NCBI RefSeq assembly: GCF_030544485.1
Contig: NZ_CP130610.1
Span: forward strand, 1,240,001 to 1,304,000
Direction: 5' to 3'
DNA length: 64,000 bases
Source of the DNA: Halomonas sp. HAL1
Lineage (GTDB): Bacteria > Pseudomonadota > Gammaproteobacteria > Pseudomonadales > Halomonadaceae
Under the pieces are notes generated by a model. It worked only from the letters and a program-made list of their open reading frames with translations, was not told where the DNA came from and did no database searches. The number at the start of each line of letters is the position of its first letter. Within the stretch, counting starts at the first letter, position 1. The position numbers and the translations under genes were made by a program. Shown here piece after piece: positions 1 to 8,124 of this stretch.

Positions 1-395
1 GCCAGCAGCGTGGTGAGGGGAAGCTGTTTACCCCATGTTGACGCTACCTTCAGCGCTTCATCCCAGCCGCCAATGGTGCCCGCCATGGTGAGGGCGGCCT
101 TTGGGCCTCGTTCAGGTATGTGCGATTCACCGGCGTAGAAATCCGCGTTGGCCAAGCCTGCCGCCGGGCCGCAGGCGTCGATGGCAATAGGCGCCTTGCC
201 CGGTTCATGAATCAACCAAAAGCCATCACCTCCCAGGGCGTTCATATGCGGATAAACGACCGCAATAGCGGCAGCAGCAGCGACCATGGCCTCCACCGCG
301 TTGCCGCCCTGCTTAAGCACATCTCGCCCGGCGCTAGCGGCTAGATGGTGAGGAGCGACGCAGCTGCCGCCGTAACTACGTTGAGTATGAAGCAT
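1..395 (-). CDS. Gamma-glutamyltranspeptidase family protein, N-terminal part (runs off the window)
   Basis: The reading frame starts at the ATG at 393-395 and leaves the window at base 1, giving about 131 residues. It opens with MLHTQRSYGGSCVAPHHLA, followed by the family-typical stretches GGNAVEAMVAAAAAIAVVYP and MNALGGDGFW. These are the N-terminal landmarks of the gamma-glutamyltranspeptidase/acylase Ntn-hydrolase family. The autocatalytic Thr lies beyond the window, so activity cannot be judged. No signal peptide is seen, so a cytosolic YwrD-like member acting on gamma-glutamyl or related amides is likely. The start is about 40 bp after the TRAP operon stop on the same strand, so it is probably cotranscribed with that transporter. 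Confidence 0.85.
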   Translation of the reverse strand, partial: MLHTQRSYGGSCVAPHHLAASAGRDVLKQGGNAVEAMVAAAAAIAVVYPHMNALGGDGFWLIHEPGKAPIAIDACGPAAGLANADFYAGESHIPERGPKAALTMAGTIGGWDEALKVASTWGKQLPLTTLL

Positions 396-435
396 CTTTG
401 ATTCCTTGTTATTAAGTAAGTGCTAAAGCAGGTCG

Positions 436-1761
436 TTACCAGCCAATGGCTTTGGGCAACCAGGTAGCAATGCTGGGAAAGATAAATACCAGCGCCACGG
501 CAACAAACTGGAGGCCGATAAAGGGCAGCGCCCCTTTGTAAATATCCAGCGTGGTGACCTCTTTAGGCGCCACCCCCTTGAGGAAAAACAGCGACCAACC
601 AAAGGGCGGGGTAAGAAACGAGGTTTGCAGCACCAGCCCTACTAGAATGCCCAACCACACCATATCAACGCCCATCTGGACAAAGAACGGTAAAAACAGC
701 GGCAGGGCAATATAGCTGATCTCAATCCACTCCAGGAAGAAGCCCAGCACGAACATCAGCAGTAGCATGAACAGCAGTGCCCCTAGCTCGCCACCGGGCA
801 CCCAGTCGAACATGCGGGCCACAAGATGCTCGCCCCCCAGGCCACGGAACGCCAGCCCAAATACCTGCGCACTGATCAAGATAAAGAACACCATCGCCGA
901 AATCACCAGTGTGGCCTTGGCGACCTCCTTGAGCAGCGTGAAGGACAGCCGACCCGAGCAGGCCACAAACACTAGCGCCCCCAGTGCCCCCATCGCAGCG
1001 GCCTCGGTAGGCGCGGCAATACCGCCAATAATCGAGCCCAATACTGCAAACACCAAGCCTACCGGCGGGCCCACCACGGTGATTACCTTCACCAGCAGTT
1101 GGCGCCGTCCCATCGCTTTACGCTCCTCAATAGGGATGGGTGGCATTAGGTGAGGGTAGAGTTTGGCGATTATCAAAATGGCAATAATATAAACCGCCGC
1201 GAGGGTTAGCCCTGGCACCATGGCCGCGGCGAACATCGTACCGACCGATTCACCCAAAATTTCGGCTAGCAGAATCAGCACCAGACTAGGCGGAATTATC
1301 TGACCCAGGGTGCCGGATGCGCAGATCATCCCGGTCGCAAGCGTTTTAGGGTAGCCGCGGCGTAGCAGTGTCGGCAGCGTGAGCAGGCCCAGCGTCACAA
1401 TCGTGGCACCGACAATGCCCGTGGCAGCGCCTAACAAAACGCCGACTAAAATGATCGCCACGCCCATGCCGCCGGAAAGGCCGCCGAACAAATGGCCAAT
1501 CACATCGATCAGCTCTTCGGCCAGCTTCGACTTCTCCAGCATCACGCCCATAAACACAAACAGCGGTATGGCCATAAAAGTGTAGTTGGTCACCACTCCG
1601 TAGATGCGGGATGGCAGTAGGTTAAACAGCATCGGGCCAAAGCCAATATAACCAAAGAAAAAAGCCGTTGCCGCAATACTGATACCTACCGGAATACCAA
1701 TCAGCAAAAACACGAAAAAAGCCACGATCATGCCGATCGCTAGCCATTCATTTGGAGACAT
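436..1761 (-). CDS. dctM: TRAP transporter large permease (DctM type)
   Basis: This 441-residue protein is almost entirely hydrophobic, as expected for the 12-13 helix large subunit of a tripartite ATP-independent periplasmic transporter. Family marks include the N-terminal FLLIGIPVGISIA region, the GMICASGTLGQIIPPS loop and the LTPPFGWSLFFLKG stretch near the C terminus. It would use the ion gradient to import the solute delivered by the binding protein. It lies 3 bp after dctQ and is the third gene of a dctP-dctQ-dctM operon. The following peptidase gene hints at a gamma-glutamyl or other amide-containing solute, but this is inference. Confidence 0.93.
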   Translation of the reverse strand: MSPNEWLAIGMIVAFFVFLLIGIPVGISIAATAFFFGYIGFGPMLFNLLPSRIYGVVTNYTFMAIPLFVFMGVMLEKSKLAEELIDVIGHLFGGLSGGMGVAIILVGVLLGAATGIVGATIVTLGLLTLPTLLRRGYPKTLATGMICASGTLGQIIPPSLVLILLAEILGESVGTMFAAAMVPGLTLAAVYIIAILIIAKLYPHLMPPIPIEERKAMGRRQLLVKVITVVGPPVGLVFAVLGSIIGGIAAPTEAAAMGALGALVFVACSGRLSFTLLKEVAKATLVISAMVFFILISAQVFGLAFRGLGGEHLVARMFDWVPGGELGALLFMLLLMFVLGFFLEWIEISYIALPLFLPFFVQMGVDMVWLGILVGLVLQTSFLTPPFGWSLFFLKGVAPKEVTTLDIYKGALPFIGLQFVAVALVFIFPSIATWLPKAIGW

Positions 1762-1764
1762 GCG

Positions 1765-2274
1765 TTATTCACCTCGTGTGGGCAGGGCAAACGCCTGACG
1801 CAGCGCGTGGGCCAACCCTTGCAGCGCGAGAAGGACAAAACCGAATGGAATGAGCGATTTGAGAAGCCAGCGAAGGGGAAGACCGCCTGGGTTAGGCGAT
1901 GCTTCGCCGCGGCCGAACGACTGGGCTATCCAGGGCAGCGTCAACCAGGCGATATACAGCCCCATGACTAGCAGTAATAGCCCGCCGATCACCTCAATTA
2001 CTCGCTGCAGACTCGCGGGGAAGCGTTCGTAGAAGACGTCCACGCGAACTTGCTCACCCATCAGCAGTAGATACGACATGCCAAACAGTGCGATAGGTGA
2101 GATCAGGTGCCACTGCAGCTCCTGGAGCCATACCGCACCCACGCTAAACACATAGCGCATCAACACATCGCCAGCGACCAAACCGACGAGTACCACGCAG
2201 GTCCAGGCGGCGATCCAGCCAAATAGCCGAACCACCGCCTCAACTCCGTGGACAAAAAATGCCACGGCGCGCAT
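1765..2274 (-). CDS. dctQ: TRAP transporter small permease (DctQ type)
   Basis: A 169-residue membrane protein with four predicted hydrophobic segments, matching the DctQ fold. Typical signs are the segment around DVLMRYVFSVGAVWLQELQW and the later GEQVRVDVFYERFP loop. It pairs with the large permease in the inner membrane. The gene is separated by 1-3 bp from both neighbours, so translation is coupled. Family and length (about 160-180 residues) agree. Confidence 0.92.
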   Translation of the reverse strand: MRAVAFFVHGVEAVVRLFGWIAAWTCVVLVGLVAGDVLMRYVFSVGAVWLQELQWHLISPIALFGMSYLLLMGEQVRVDVFYERFPASLQRVIEVIGGLLLLVMGLYIAWLTLPWIAQSFGRGEASPNPGGLPLRWLLKSLIPFGFVLLALQGLAHALRQAFALPTRGE

Positions 2275-2275
2275 A

Positions 2276-3379
2276 TCAGACTCCGATAATGTCGTTTAAC
2301 CAGGCACGCTCACTGGCACCTGCCCAGCGGTCGTGGTTGGCTTTAAACGCCATGTAGCTATCGTGCACTTTGCGTACTAGTGGGTCAGCGTTGGCCTCTG
2401 TCGCCAGAGTATCCTGAGTGGCTTCGCGCAGCGCATCGACAACGGGGGTGGGGAGCATGCTGGCAGTAACGCCTTCGTTCTCGACCAGGTCGGTCATGGC
2501 TTCACCGTTCACGGCTTCGGACCAAGTGACGCTCTCCAAACAGGCTGCCATACAGGCGGTTTTAACGATCATCTGCAGATCTTCCGGCAGGCTATCCCAG
2601 TGGGTTTTCGAGATCAGTAGTTCGCCTGTGGTGGAGGGTTCGTGCCAGCCAGTGGTGTGGTAGAACTTGGCAGCGTTATGCAGCCCCATGCGACGGTCTT
2701 GGAAAGGGCCAACGAATTCAGCCGCGTCAATCACGCCACGCTCCAGCGCTGGGAATATTTCGCCACCGGGCAGTACACGGGCATCCACACCAAGCGAGGA
2801 GTACACCTGCCCCGCCAAGCCAGGAACGCGCATACGCAGGCCGTTTAGCTGACTAATGTCTTCAATGGGCTCGCGGAACCAGCCGGTCATCTGCACGCCG
2901 GTATTGTTCAGCGGGAAGGCCACCATGCCGTAGGGCTCATACACTTCGTGCCAAAGCTCCAAACCGCCGCCGTGGTAAAGCCACGCCATATGGCCCATAA
3001 AGCTCATACCAAACGGCACGGTAGTGAAGTACTGGGCGGCAAAGGTGGTGCCGGACCAGAAGTAGCTATTGGCGGCATTCATTTCGATGGTGCCGCTTTG
3101 AACGGCTTCGAAACCTTCAAAGGCTGGAATCAGCTCGCCGGAAGAGAAGTGCTGAATATTGAGGCGTCCGCCGGACATGGCGTTGATTTTGGCGATCACA
3201 TCAGTAGGGCTGCCTGGGCCTTCCACGTAGAAGGGCGAACCGGGGCTGTAGGCATTGGTCATGCGCCAGTTAAAGCTTTCTGCTGACTGAGCGCGAGCGA
3301 TAGACGGCGCACCCAGTACCAGACCAGCAGTGGAGGAGACGGCTGCCGTGGTGAGAAACTTGCGGCGGGATAAGGACAT
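2276..3379 (-). CDS. dctP: TRAP transporter substrate-binding protein (DctP family, Tat-type signal)
   Basis: From the ATG at 3379 the product is 367 residues and begins MSLSRRKFLTTAAVSSTAGL, a twin-arginine export signal. A GAGGTG ribosome site sits just upstream, which is why this start is preferred over an in-frame start 52 codons earlier. The mature part has DctP features, such as the SGGRLNIQHFSSGELIP stretch and the segment around RMRVPGLAGQVYSSLG where the conserved Arg binds the solute carboxylate. The Tat signal and the QDRRMGLHNAAKFYHTTGWHEP region resemble the subgroup that binds 2-oxo or aromatic acids, so the solute remains open. It is the first gene of the operon. Confidence 0.92.
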   Translation of the reverse strand: MSLSRRKFLTTAAVSSTAGLVLGAPSIARAQSAESFNWRMTNAYSPGSPFYVEGPGSPTDVIAKINAMSGGRLNIQHFSSGELIPAFEGFEAVQSGTIEMNAANSYFWSGTTFAAQYFTTVPFGMSFMGHMAWLYHGGGLELWHEVYEPYGMVAFPLNNTGVQMTGWFREPIEDISQLNGLRMRVPGLAGQVYSSLGVDARVLPGGEIFPALERGVIDAAEFVGPFQDRRMGLHNAAKFYHTTGWHEPSTTGELLISKTHWDSLPEDLQMIVKTACMAACLESVTWSEAVNGEAMTDLVENEGVTASMLPTPVVDALREATQDTLATEANADPLVRKVHDSYMAFKANHDRWAGASERAWLNDIIGV

Positions 3380-3654
3380 AGCACACCTCATTAATTGGGA
3401 AGTAGTCAGCAAGGGAACACAATGAGGTAGCAAGGGGCGTGCCATAAAAATCGATTTTATTATAAATAAAAGATTTTTAACGATTTTGTAGGAGGTCGAG
3501 AGAAGAGTAACACTAAGAAAAATAAGCGTTTGCACCGTTATGACGCCGAAATATCACGCTGAGCACTTTCAACGTGCATGGCTGTGTCGTAACCCCACGC
3601 TTTGCTTGTAGGTAATTGAAAGCTAGCCAATTAGGTTGGTGAAGGGGAGAGAGC

Positions 3655-3683
3655 TTGACAGCTCAATAAGGTCTGAGTAACAT
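3655..3683 (+). promoter_or_regulatory. Sigma70 promoter for the tRNA-Glu/Gly array
   Basis: TTGACA at 3655-3660 and TAACAT at 3678-3683 are separated by exactly 17 bp. The GC-rich stretch ACGCGCC follows, as in stringently controlled stable-RNA promoters. The first tRNA starts about 29 bp after the -10 box. The rest of the 332-bp gap from 3380 holds the AT-rich dctP upstream region and no gene. Confidence 0.7.
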
Positions 3684-3711
3684 ACGCGCCACCTCGACGA
3701 GGCATTGCAAC

Positions 3712-3787
3712 GTCCCATTCGTCTAGTGGTCTAGGACACCGCCCTTTCACGGCGGTAACAGGGGTTCGAACCCCCTATGGGACGCCA
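3712..3787 (+). tRNA. tRNA-Glu (TTC), copy 1
   Basis: The acceptor stem GTCCCAT pairs with ATGGGAC, the anticodon loop CCCTTTCACG gives anticodon TTC, the T arm GGGGTTCGAACCCC is present and CCA is encoded. Identical to the copy at 4011; the copy at 4302 differs by one base in the D loop. Confidence 0.97.
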
Positions 3788-3841
3788 CTTATTCTTTTTC
3801 TTTCTAGAGCTAGAGTAAGCGGTCGTCAGGGTTATCGGAAT

Positions 3842-3916
3842 GCGGGAATAGCTCAGTGGTAGAGCATCGCCTTGCCAAGGCGAGGGTCGGGAGTTCGAAT
3901 CTCCTTTCCCGCTCCA
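3842..3916 (+). tRNA. tRNA-Gly (GCC), copy 1
   Basis: GCGGGAA pairs with TTCCCGC, the anticodon loop CTTGCCAAG gives GCC, and CCA is encoded. Same sequence as copies at 4142 and 4405. Confidence 0.97.
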
Positions 3917-3936
3917 ATTAGGTGTGTGGTAAGTCA

Positions 3937-3989
3937 GGCGAGGTCGGGAGCTGGAACGCCAGCCCGGTCGAATCTACTTTCCCGCTCCA
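3937..3989 (+). repeat. tRNA-Gly 3'-half remnant with inserted hairpin, copy 1
   Basis: This stretch repeats the 3' half of tRNA-Gly from the anticodon stem to the CCA end. The T stem-loop is split by an insert containing CTGGAACGCCAG, which can form a CTGG/CCAG hairpin. The 5' half is missing, so it cannot be a normal tRNA. It is retained after every tRNA-Gly in the array. Confidence 0.75.
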
Positions 3990-4010
3990 TGTAATTGAAG
4001 TACTTACAGT

Positions 4011-4086
4011 GTCCCATTCGTCTAGTGGTCTAGGACACCGCCCTTTCACGGCGGTAACAGGGGTTCGAACCCCCTATGGGACGCCA
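4011..4086 (+). tRNA. tRNA-Glu (TTC), copy 2
   Basis: Same sequence as copy 1, 299 bp downstream of it, with encoded CCA. Confidence 0.97.
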
Positions 4087-4141
4087 CTTCCGGTAGGTTA
4101 GGTAAAAAGCTTAGGCAAAAAGCTAAGCAAGTGTTCTATAA

Positions 4142-4216
4142 GCGGGAATAGCTCAGTGGTAGAGCATCGCCTTGCCAAGGCGAGGGTCGGGAGTTCGAAT
4201 CTCCTTTCCCGCTCCA
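4142..4216 (+). tRNA. tRNA-Gly (GCC), copy 2
   Basis: Identical to copy 1, with encoded CCA. Confidence 0.97.
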
Positions 4217-4236
4217 GTTTAGGTGTGTGGTTAGTC

Positions 4237-4290
4237 AGGCGAGGTCGGGAGCTGGAACGCCAGCCCGGTCGAATCTCCTTTCCCACTCCA
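4237..4290 (+). repeat. tRNA-Gly 3'-half remnant with inserted hairpin, copy 2
   Basis: Nearly identical to the remnant at 3937, including the CTGGAACGCCAG hairpin. It ends TTTCCCACTCCA, with one change in the acceptor sequence. Confidence 0.75.
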
Positions 4291-4301
4291 GTTTTGATTT
4301 A

Positions 4302-4377
4302 GTCCCATTCGTCTAGTGGCCTAGGACACCGCCCTTTCACGGCGGTAACAGGGGTTCGAACCCCCTATGGGACGCCA
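4302..4377 (+). tRNA. tRNA-Glu (TTC), copy 3
   Basis: Same as the other copies except one D-loop base (TAGTGGCCTAGG instead of TAGTGGTCTAGG). CCA is encoded. Confidence 0.97.
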
Positions 4378-4404
4378 TCTAGCGTTATACGTCGTTTTTG
4401 CGTT

Positions 4405-4479
4405 GCGGGAATAGCTCAGTGGTAGAGCATCGCCTTGCCAAGGCGAGGGTCGGGAGTTCGAATCTCCTTTCCCGCTCCA
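4405..4479 (+). tRNA. tRNA-Gly (GCC), copy 3
   Basis: Identical to copies 1 and 2, with encoded CCA. Confidence 0.97.
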
Positions 4480-4500
4480 TGTAAACAGTGACAGGACGGT

Positions 4501-4570
4501 AGGCGAGGGTCGGAAGCTGGAACGCCAGCCCGGCGGAAGGCCGCCCCATCGAATCTCCTTTCCCGCTCCA
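4501..4570 (+). repeat. tRNA-Gly 3'-half remnant with two inserted hairpins, copy 3
   Basis: As the other two remnants, but the insert also carries GGCGGAAGGCCGCC, a second hairpin-forming sequence. It ends in an intact TTTCCCGCTCCA acceptor end. It closes the array and may act as a processing or termination structure. Confidence 0.7.
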
Positions 4571-4736
4571 AGCGCTCCTATGTTTACTCTTATTATTATT
4601 TTTTATGATGCATCAGCTACTTGCTGGGCGTCATTTTTTGCATGTCTGGCGCTCGCCTCGATTGCCCGACTTGAAAAAAGTCGTTTGCGCCCTAATGTTT
4701 CACCTTCTCTTCTTATTTTGCTGACAGGACATGTTC

Positions 4737-5705
4737 ATGGCCGAACCGGCATTGTCGATCCGTGGCCTTACCAAAGTGTATGGCAACGGCTTTCAGGCAC
4801 TCAAAGGTATTGATCTCGACGTCCAACAGGGCGATTTTTTTGCTTTGTTGGGCCCCAATGGCGCCGGTAAATCCACCACGTTAGGTGTGGTCTGCTCGCT
4901 GGTGCAAAAGACGGCGGGAAAGGTCACCATATTTGGCATTGATGTCGATAAAGATTTCGCCAAAGCCAAGTACCAGCTGGGTGTCGTGCCGCAAGAGTTC
5001 AACTTCAACCAGTTCGAAAAAGTGCTCGATATCGTGCTGGCCCAAGCGGGCTATTACGGCATGACCAGTCGCGAAGCCTTGCCTCGCGCTAAACAGCTGC
5101 TGACCGACCTTGGCCTATGGGAAAAGCGCAACGGCAACGCGCGCATGCTCTCCGGTGGTATGAAGCGCCGCCTGATGATCGCTCGGGCGTTGATGCATCG
5201 CCCCAAACTGCTGATTCTCGATGAACCAACCGCAGGCGTGGATATCGAGCTGCGGCGTAGCATGTGGGAGTACATGCGGCGGATTAACCAGGATGAAGGC
5301 ACCACCATCATTCTGACAACGCACTACTTGGAAGAGGCCGAGAGCCTCTGTCGCAATGTCGCGATCATCAATAATGGCGACATTGTGCGCAATACCAGCG
5401 TGCGGGAGCTACTGGCCGAGCTTGATACCGAGACTTTCCTGATCGACTTGGCTGAGCCAGTCGCAGAAGTGCCCAACATCGAAGGTTTTGAGTTGCACCA
5501 GCTAGAGCCTACCCAGCTTTCGCTATTAGTCCATCGTGGTCAGCGTTTGAACGATGTGTTCAAAGCGTTGAGTGAGCAGGGCATCGAAGTGGTATCCATG
5601 CGCAACCGGGCCAACCGCCTAGAGGAGATGTTTGTGTCGATGGTGGAAGGCAGTGGTCAAGGGGCGATAGACCCGCGCGTCGAGAAGACGGAGGAGCGCG
5701 TATGA
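4737..5705 (+). CDS. yadG: ABC-2 exporter ATP-binding protein, YadG-like
   Basis: A 322-residue ATPase. The Walker A motif GPNGAGKST is near residue 40, the signature MLSGGMKRRLMIARAL near residue 140, Walker B is LLILDEPTAG and the switch region is ILTTHYLEEAE. The order and wording closely follow E. coli YadG. The ATG at 4737 is chosen because AGGA at 4726 lies 7 bp upstream; an ATG at 4731 is only 1 bp from it. Its stop overlaps the next start by 4 bp (ATGA), so it is coupled to the permease. The exported substrate of this family is not established. Confidence 0.9.
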   Translation: MAEPALSIRGLTKVYGNGFQALKGIDLDVQQGDFFALLGPNGAGKSTTLGVVCSLVQKTAGKVTIFGIDVDKDFAKAKYQLGVVPQEFNFNQFEKVLDIVLAQAGYYGMTSREALPRAKQLLTDLGLWEKRNGNARMLSGGMKRRLMIARALMHRPKLLILDEPTAGVDIELRRSMWEYMRRINQDEGTTIILTTHYLEEAESLCRNVAIINNGDIVRNTSVRELLAELDTETFLIDLAEPVAEVPNIEGFELHQLEPTQLSLLVHRGQRLNDVFKALSEQGIEVVSMRNRANRLEEMFVSMVEGSGQGAIDPRVEKTEERV

Positions 5706-6475
5706 ACGCTACGCAAACATTGATCGCTCTATGGACGCTGGTGCTCAAAGAGATCAAACGCTTCACCCGCATATGGCCGCAAACGCTGCTGCCACCTTCG
5801 ATCACCATGGCGATGTACTTCATCATCTTCGGTAATCTCATCGGTTCGCGGATTGGTGACATGGGCGGCTTCAGCTACATGGATTTCATCGTCCCGGGGC
5901 TGATCATGATGTCGGTGATTACCAACAGTTACTCCAACGTAGCGTCGAGTTTCTTCTCGAACAAGTTTCAGCGTTCGATTGAAGAGATGATGGTATCGCC
6001 CATGCCCAACTGGGTGATACTGGCTGGCTTTATCTTAGGCGGCATGGCGCGTGGCCTTGGCGTTGGGTTGATTGTGACCGTGGTGTCGCTGTTCTTTACC
6101 CGCTTAACCATGGAGCATCCTCTGCTCACCGTGCTTGTTGTCGTGCTTACCTCAGCGCTATTCTCTATTGGCGGCTTTATTAACGCGCTACTGGCCAATA
6201 AATTCGACGATATTTCTATCGTGCCGACGTTTATTCTCACGCCGCTGACCTATCTGGGTGGGGTGTTTTACTCTATCTCGATGTTGCCCGATTTCTGGCA
6301 GGGCGTTTCCATGCTCAATCCGATTTTGTACATGGTTAACGTTTTCCGTTACGGCTTCTTAGGCGTGTCGGATATTCCCGTTGGCTGGGCGCTCGCTGCT
6401 ATTTTTGCCTTTATCATTGTGCTGTTTAGCATTGCGCTTGCGATGTTGGAGCGCGGTAAAGGTATTCGCAGCTAA
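5702..6475 (+). CDS. yadH: ABC-2 exporter permease, YadH-like
   Basis: A 257-residue protein with six hydrophobic segments and the ABC-2 signature around GFSYMDFIVPGLIMMSVITN and LTPLTYLGGVFYSISMLP. Length and sequence match E. coli YadH (256 residues). It forms the membrane part of the exporter with the upstream ATPase, from which it is translated by a 4-bp overlap. A non-integral role in polysaccharide or drug export is often guessed for this family but nothing here decides it. Confidence 0.9.
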   Translation: MNATQTLIALWTLVLKEIKRFTRIWPQTLLPPSITMAMYFIIFGNLIGSRIGDMGGFSYMDFIVPGLIMMSVITNSYSNVASSFFSNKFQRSIEEMMVSPMPNWVILAGFILGGMARGLGVGLIVTVVSLFFTRLTMEHPLLTVLVVVLTSALFSIGGFINALLANKFDDISIVPTFILTPLTYLGGVFYSISMLPDFWQGVSMLNPILYMVNVFRYGFLGVSDIPVGWALAAIFAFIIVLFSIALAMLERGKGIRS

Positions 6476-6511
6476 ACGCATCAATCCGATTGAGAAGAGA
6501 GCTTTTATTAC

Positions 6512-7345
6512 ATGGCACATCGCCCAGACACGTTAGAGCACGCGCCGTTAGGGCGCGATTCTGCTTACCCTGAGCAGTATGACGCGGGGCTGTTATATCC
6601 GATCCCTCGCGCAGCCAACCGGGCGCCACTGGGGATTGAAGAAGGCGCGCTGCCGTTTGAGGGCGAGGACGAGTGGCACGCCTTTGAAGTCTCCTGGCTG
6701 AATAGCCGCGGCAAGCCCATTGTCGCCGTGGCACGCTTTCGATTACCCGCAAGCTCGCCCCATCTGATTGAGTCTAAATCCTGGAAGCTATACCTCAATA
6801 GCTTCAATCAAACCCGTTTCTATAGTCGTCAGGAAGTGATGGAAACGCTTGCCAATGACCTCGCGGTTGCGGCAGGTGCTGCGGTGAGTGTCGAGTTATT
6901 TGATGTGGATGCGCCTGAGCTTTCAGCACGCCCCTTACCGGGCGAATGCTTGGACGATTTAGATATTGCAGTAAGCGATTACACACCCAGCAGTGACCAT
7001 CTAACGGTAGGGGAAGCGGTCGTCGAGGAGACACTCTACTCGCACCTGCTGAAATCTAACTGCCCCGTTACCGGCCAGCCAGATTGGGGAAGTGTGTTGA
7101 TTCGCTATCAGGGGCCCAAAATCGATCGCGAAGGGTTACTGCGTTACCTGATTGGGTTTCGTCAGCATCAGGATTTTCACGAACACTGCGTTGAACACAT
7201 CTTCACCGACCTAATGACCCATGCGAAACCAACGCAACTGCTGGTGCTAGCGCGTTACGTGCGTCGCGGTGGATTGGACATAAGCCCCTGGCGCGCAACG
7301 CCTGGTCTAACGCCGCCCACGCCGCTGCGCCTAGCAAGGCAGTAA
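6512..7345 (+). CDS. queF: NADPH-dependent 7-cyano-7-deazaguanine reductase (QueF, long form)
   Basis: This enzyme reduces the nitrile preQ0 to preQ1 in the queuosine tRNA modification pathway, using two NADPH. The 277-residue protein is the long, tandem T-fold form found in gammaproteobacteria. The QueF motif ESKSWKLYLNSFNQTRF (residues 87-103) marks the NADPH site. KSNCPVTGQPDWGS holds the thioimide-forming Cys184 and the general acid Asp191, with the same spacing as Cys190/Asp197 of E. coli. It acts in the cytosol. The gene stands alone, 36 bp after yadH. Confidence 0.96.
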   Translation: MAHRPDTLEHAPLGRDSAYPEQYDAGLLYPIPRAANRAPLGIEEGALPFEGEDEWHAFEVSWLNSRGKPIVAVARFRLPASSPHLIESKSWKLYLNSFNQTRFYSRQEVMETLANDLAVAAGAAVSVELFDVDAPELSARPLPGECLDDLDIAVSDYTPSSDHLTVGEAVVEETLYSHLLKSNCPVTGQPDWGSVLIRYQGPKIDREGLLRYLIGFRQHQDFHEHCVEHIFTDLMTHAKPTQLLVLARYVRRGGLDISPWRATPGLTPPTPLRLARQ

Positions 7346-7385
7346 GCGGCAGTGTTATAAATGACGATGCCATCAATGGCGGTAC

Positions 7386-7530
7386 TAGGTTTTGTCTGAA
7401 AAGTCGGCGAGCGAAGGCCAGACAAGGCAAAAATCGGCGAAAAGACGGAGTTTACGTGGTGTAAATGAGTACTTTGAGCCGATTTTTAACGCCGTATGGT
7501 CGAGCGAAGCCAGTTTTCAGACAGAATCTA
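7386..7530. repeat. MITE-like 145-bp element with terminal inverted repeats
   Basis: The left end TAGGTTTTGTCTGAAAA and the right end, read as its complement TAGATTCTGTCTGAAAA, match at 15 of 17 positions. The similarity continues inward (GGCGAGCGAAGGCC against TGGCTTCGCTCGACC). No coding potential is seen. It fills the gap between queF and the nitroreductase gene. Confidence 0.65.
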
Positions 7531-7561
7531 AGTAGCCCACCAATTGGATTTGGAGTTATTA

Positions 7562-8122
7562 ATGGACGCACTCACGCTACTTCACGAACGCAGCTCGATG
7601 GGCAAGCTGATTGAGCCAGCGCCTAGCAGCGAACAGCTAAGCGATATATATCAAGCTGCGTTGCGGGCGCCTGACCATAAAGAGCTGCGCCCTTGGCGCT
7701 TTATAGAGTTCAGTGGGGAAGGGCGTGAGCGCCTGGGCGAACTATTTGCTGAGGCGGAGTTCCAGGAAAATCCTAGCGCCGACGACGATACGCTCAACTC
7801 GGCGCGCAAAAAGCCGCTTCGTGCACCGATGATTATCGCCGTGATTGCCAAGGTCACGCCTGAGCTCGAAAAAGTGCCCAAAATGGAGCAGGTGATATCC
7901 GCTGGCTGTGCCGCCCATGGCATTCTCCTAGCCGCTCACGCACTCGGCCTGGGGGCTATGTGGCGCAGTGGAAAGTACGCGTTTGATCCGGTGGTACGCA
8001 AAGGGCTAAGCCTGGATGAAGATGACGAAGTCGTCGCCTTTATCTACCTGGGTACCCTGGGGGGTCGTCATAAACCGGTGGCGCAGCATAACGTTGCTGA
8101 CTTTGTAGAGCGTTGGGACTAA
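7562..8122 (+). CDS. Nitroreductase family protein, YdjA-like
   Basis: A 186-residue FMN-dependent oxidoreductase of the small YdjA subgroup. MDALTLLHERSSMGKLIEPAP and the APDHKELRPWRF segment match that subgroup, as does SAGCAAHGILLAAHALGLGAMWRSG, which helps bind FMN. The start at 7562 is preferred because TGGAG lies 6 bp upstream; an earlier TTG has no ribosome site. The physiological substrate of YdjA-type enzymes is not known. It is followed after 2 bp by a thioesterase-like gene. Confidence 0.85.
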   Translation: MDALTLLHERSSMGKLIEPAPSSEQLSDIYQAALRAPDHKELRPWRFIEFSGEGRERLGELFAEAEFQENPSADDDTLNSARKKPLRAPMIIAVIAKVTPELEKVPKMEQVISAGCAAHGILLAAHALGLGAMWRSGKYAFDPVVRKGLSLDEDDEVVAFIYLGTLGGRHKPVAQHNVADFVERWD

Positions 8123-8124
8123 CC

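Noticed and set aside
120..344. Plus-strand 74-codon frame at the window start
   Set aside because: It is antisense to the well-supported gamma-glutamyltranspeptidase frame.
4098..4286. Minus-strand 62-codon frame across tRNA-Gly
   Set aside because: It is antisense to a tRNA and its remnant; typical false gene over tRNA.
3712..4570. Direct repeats at regular spacing that could suggest a CRISPR array
   Set aside because: The repeats are clear tRNA-Glu and tRNA-Gly genes with CCA ends; spacers are not unique protospacer-like units.
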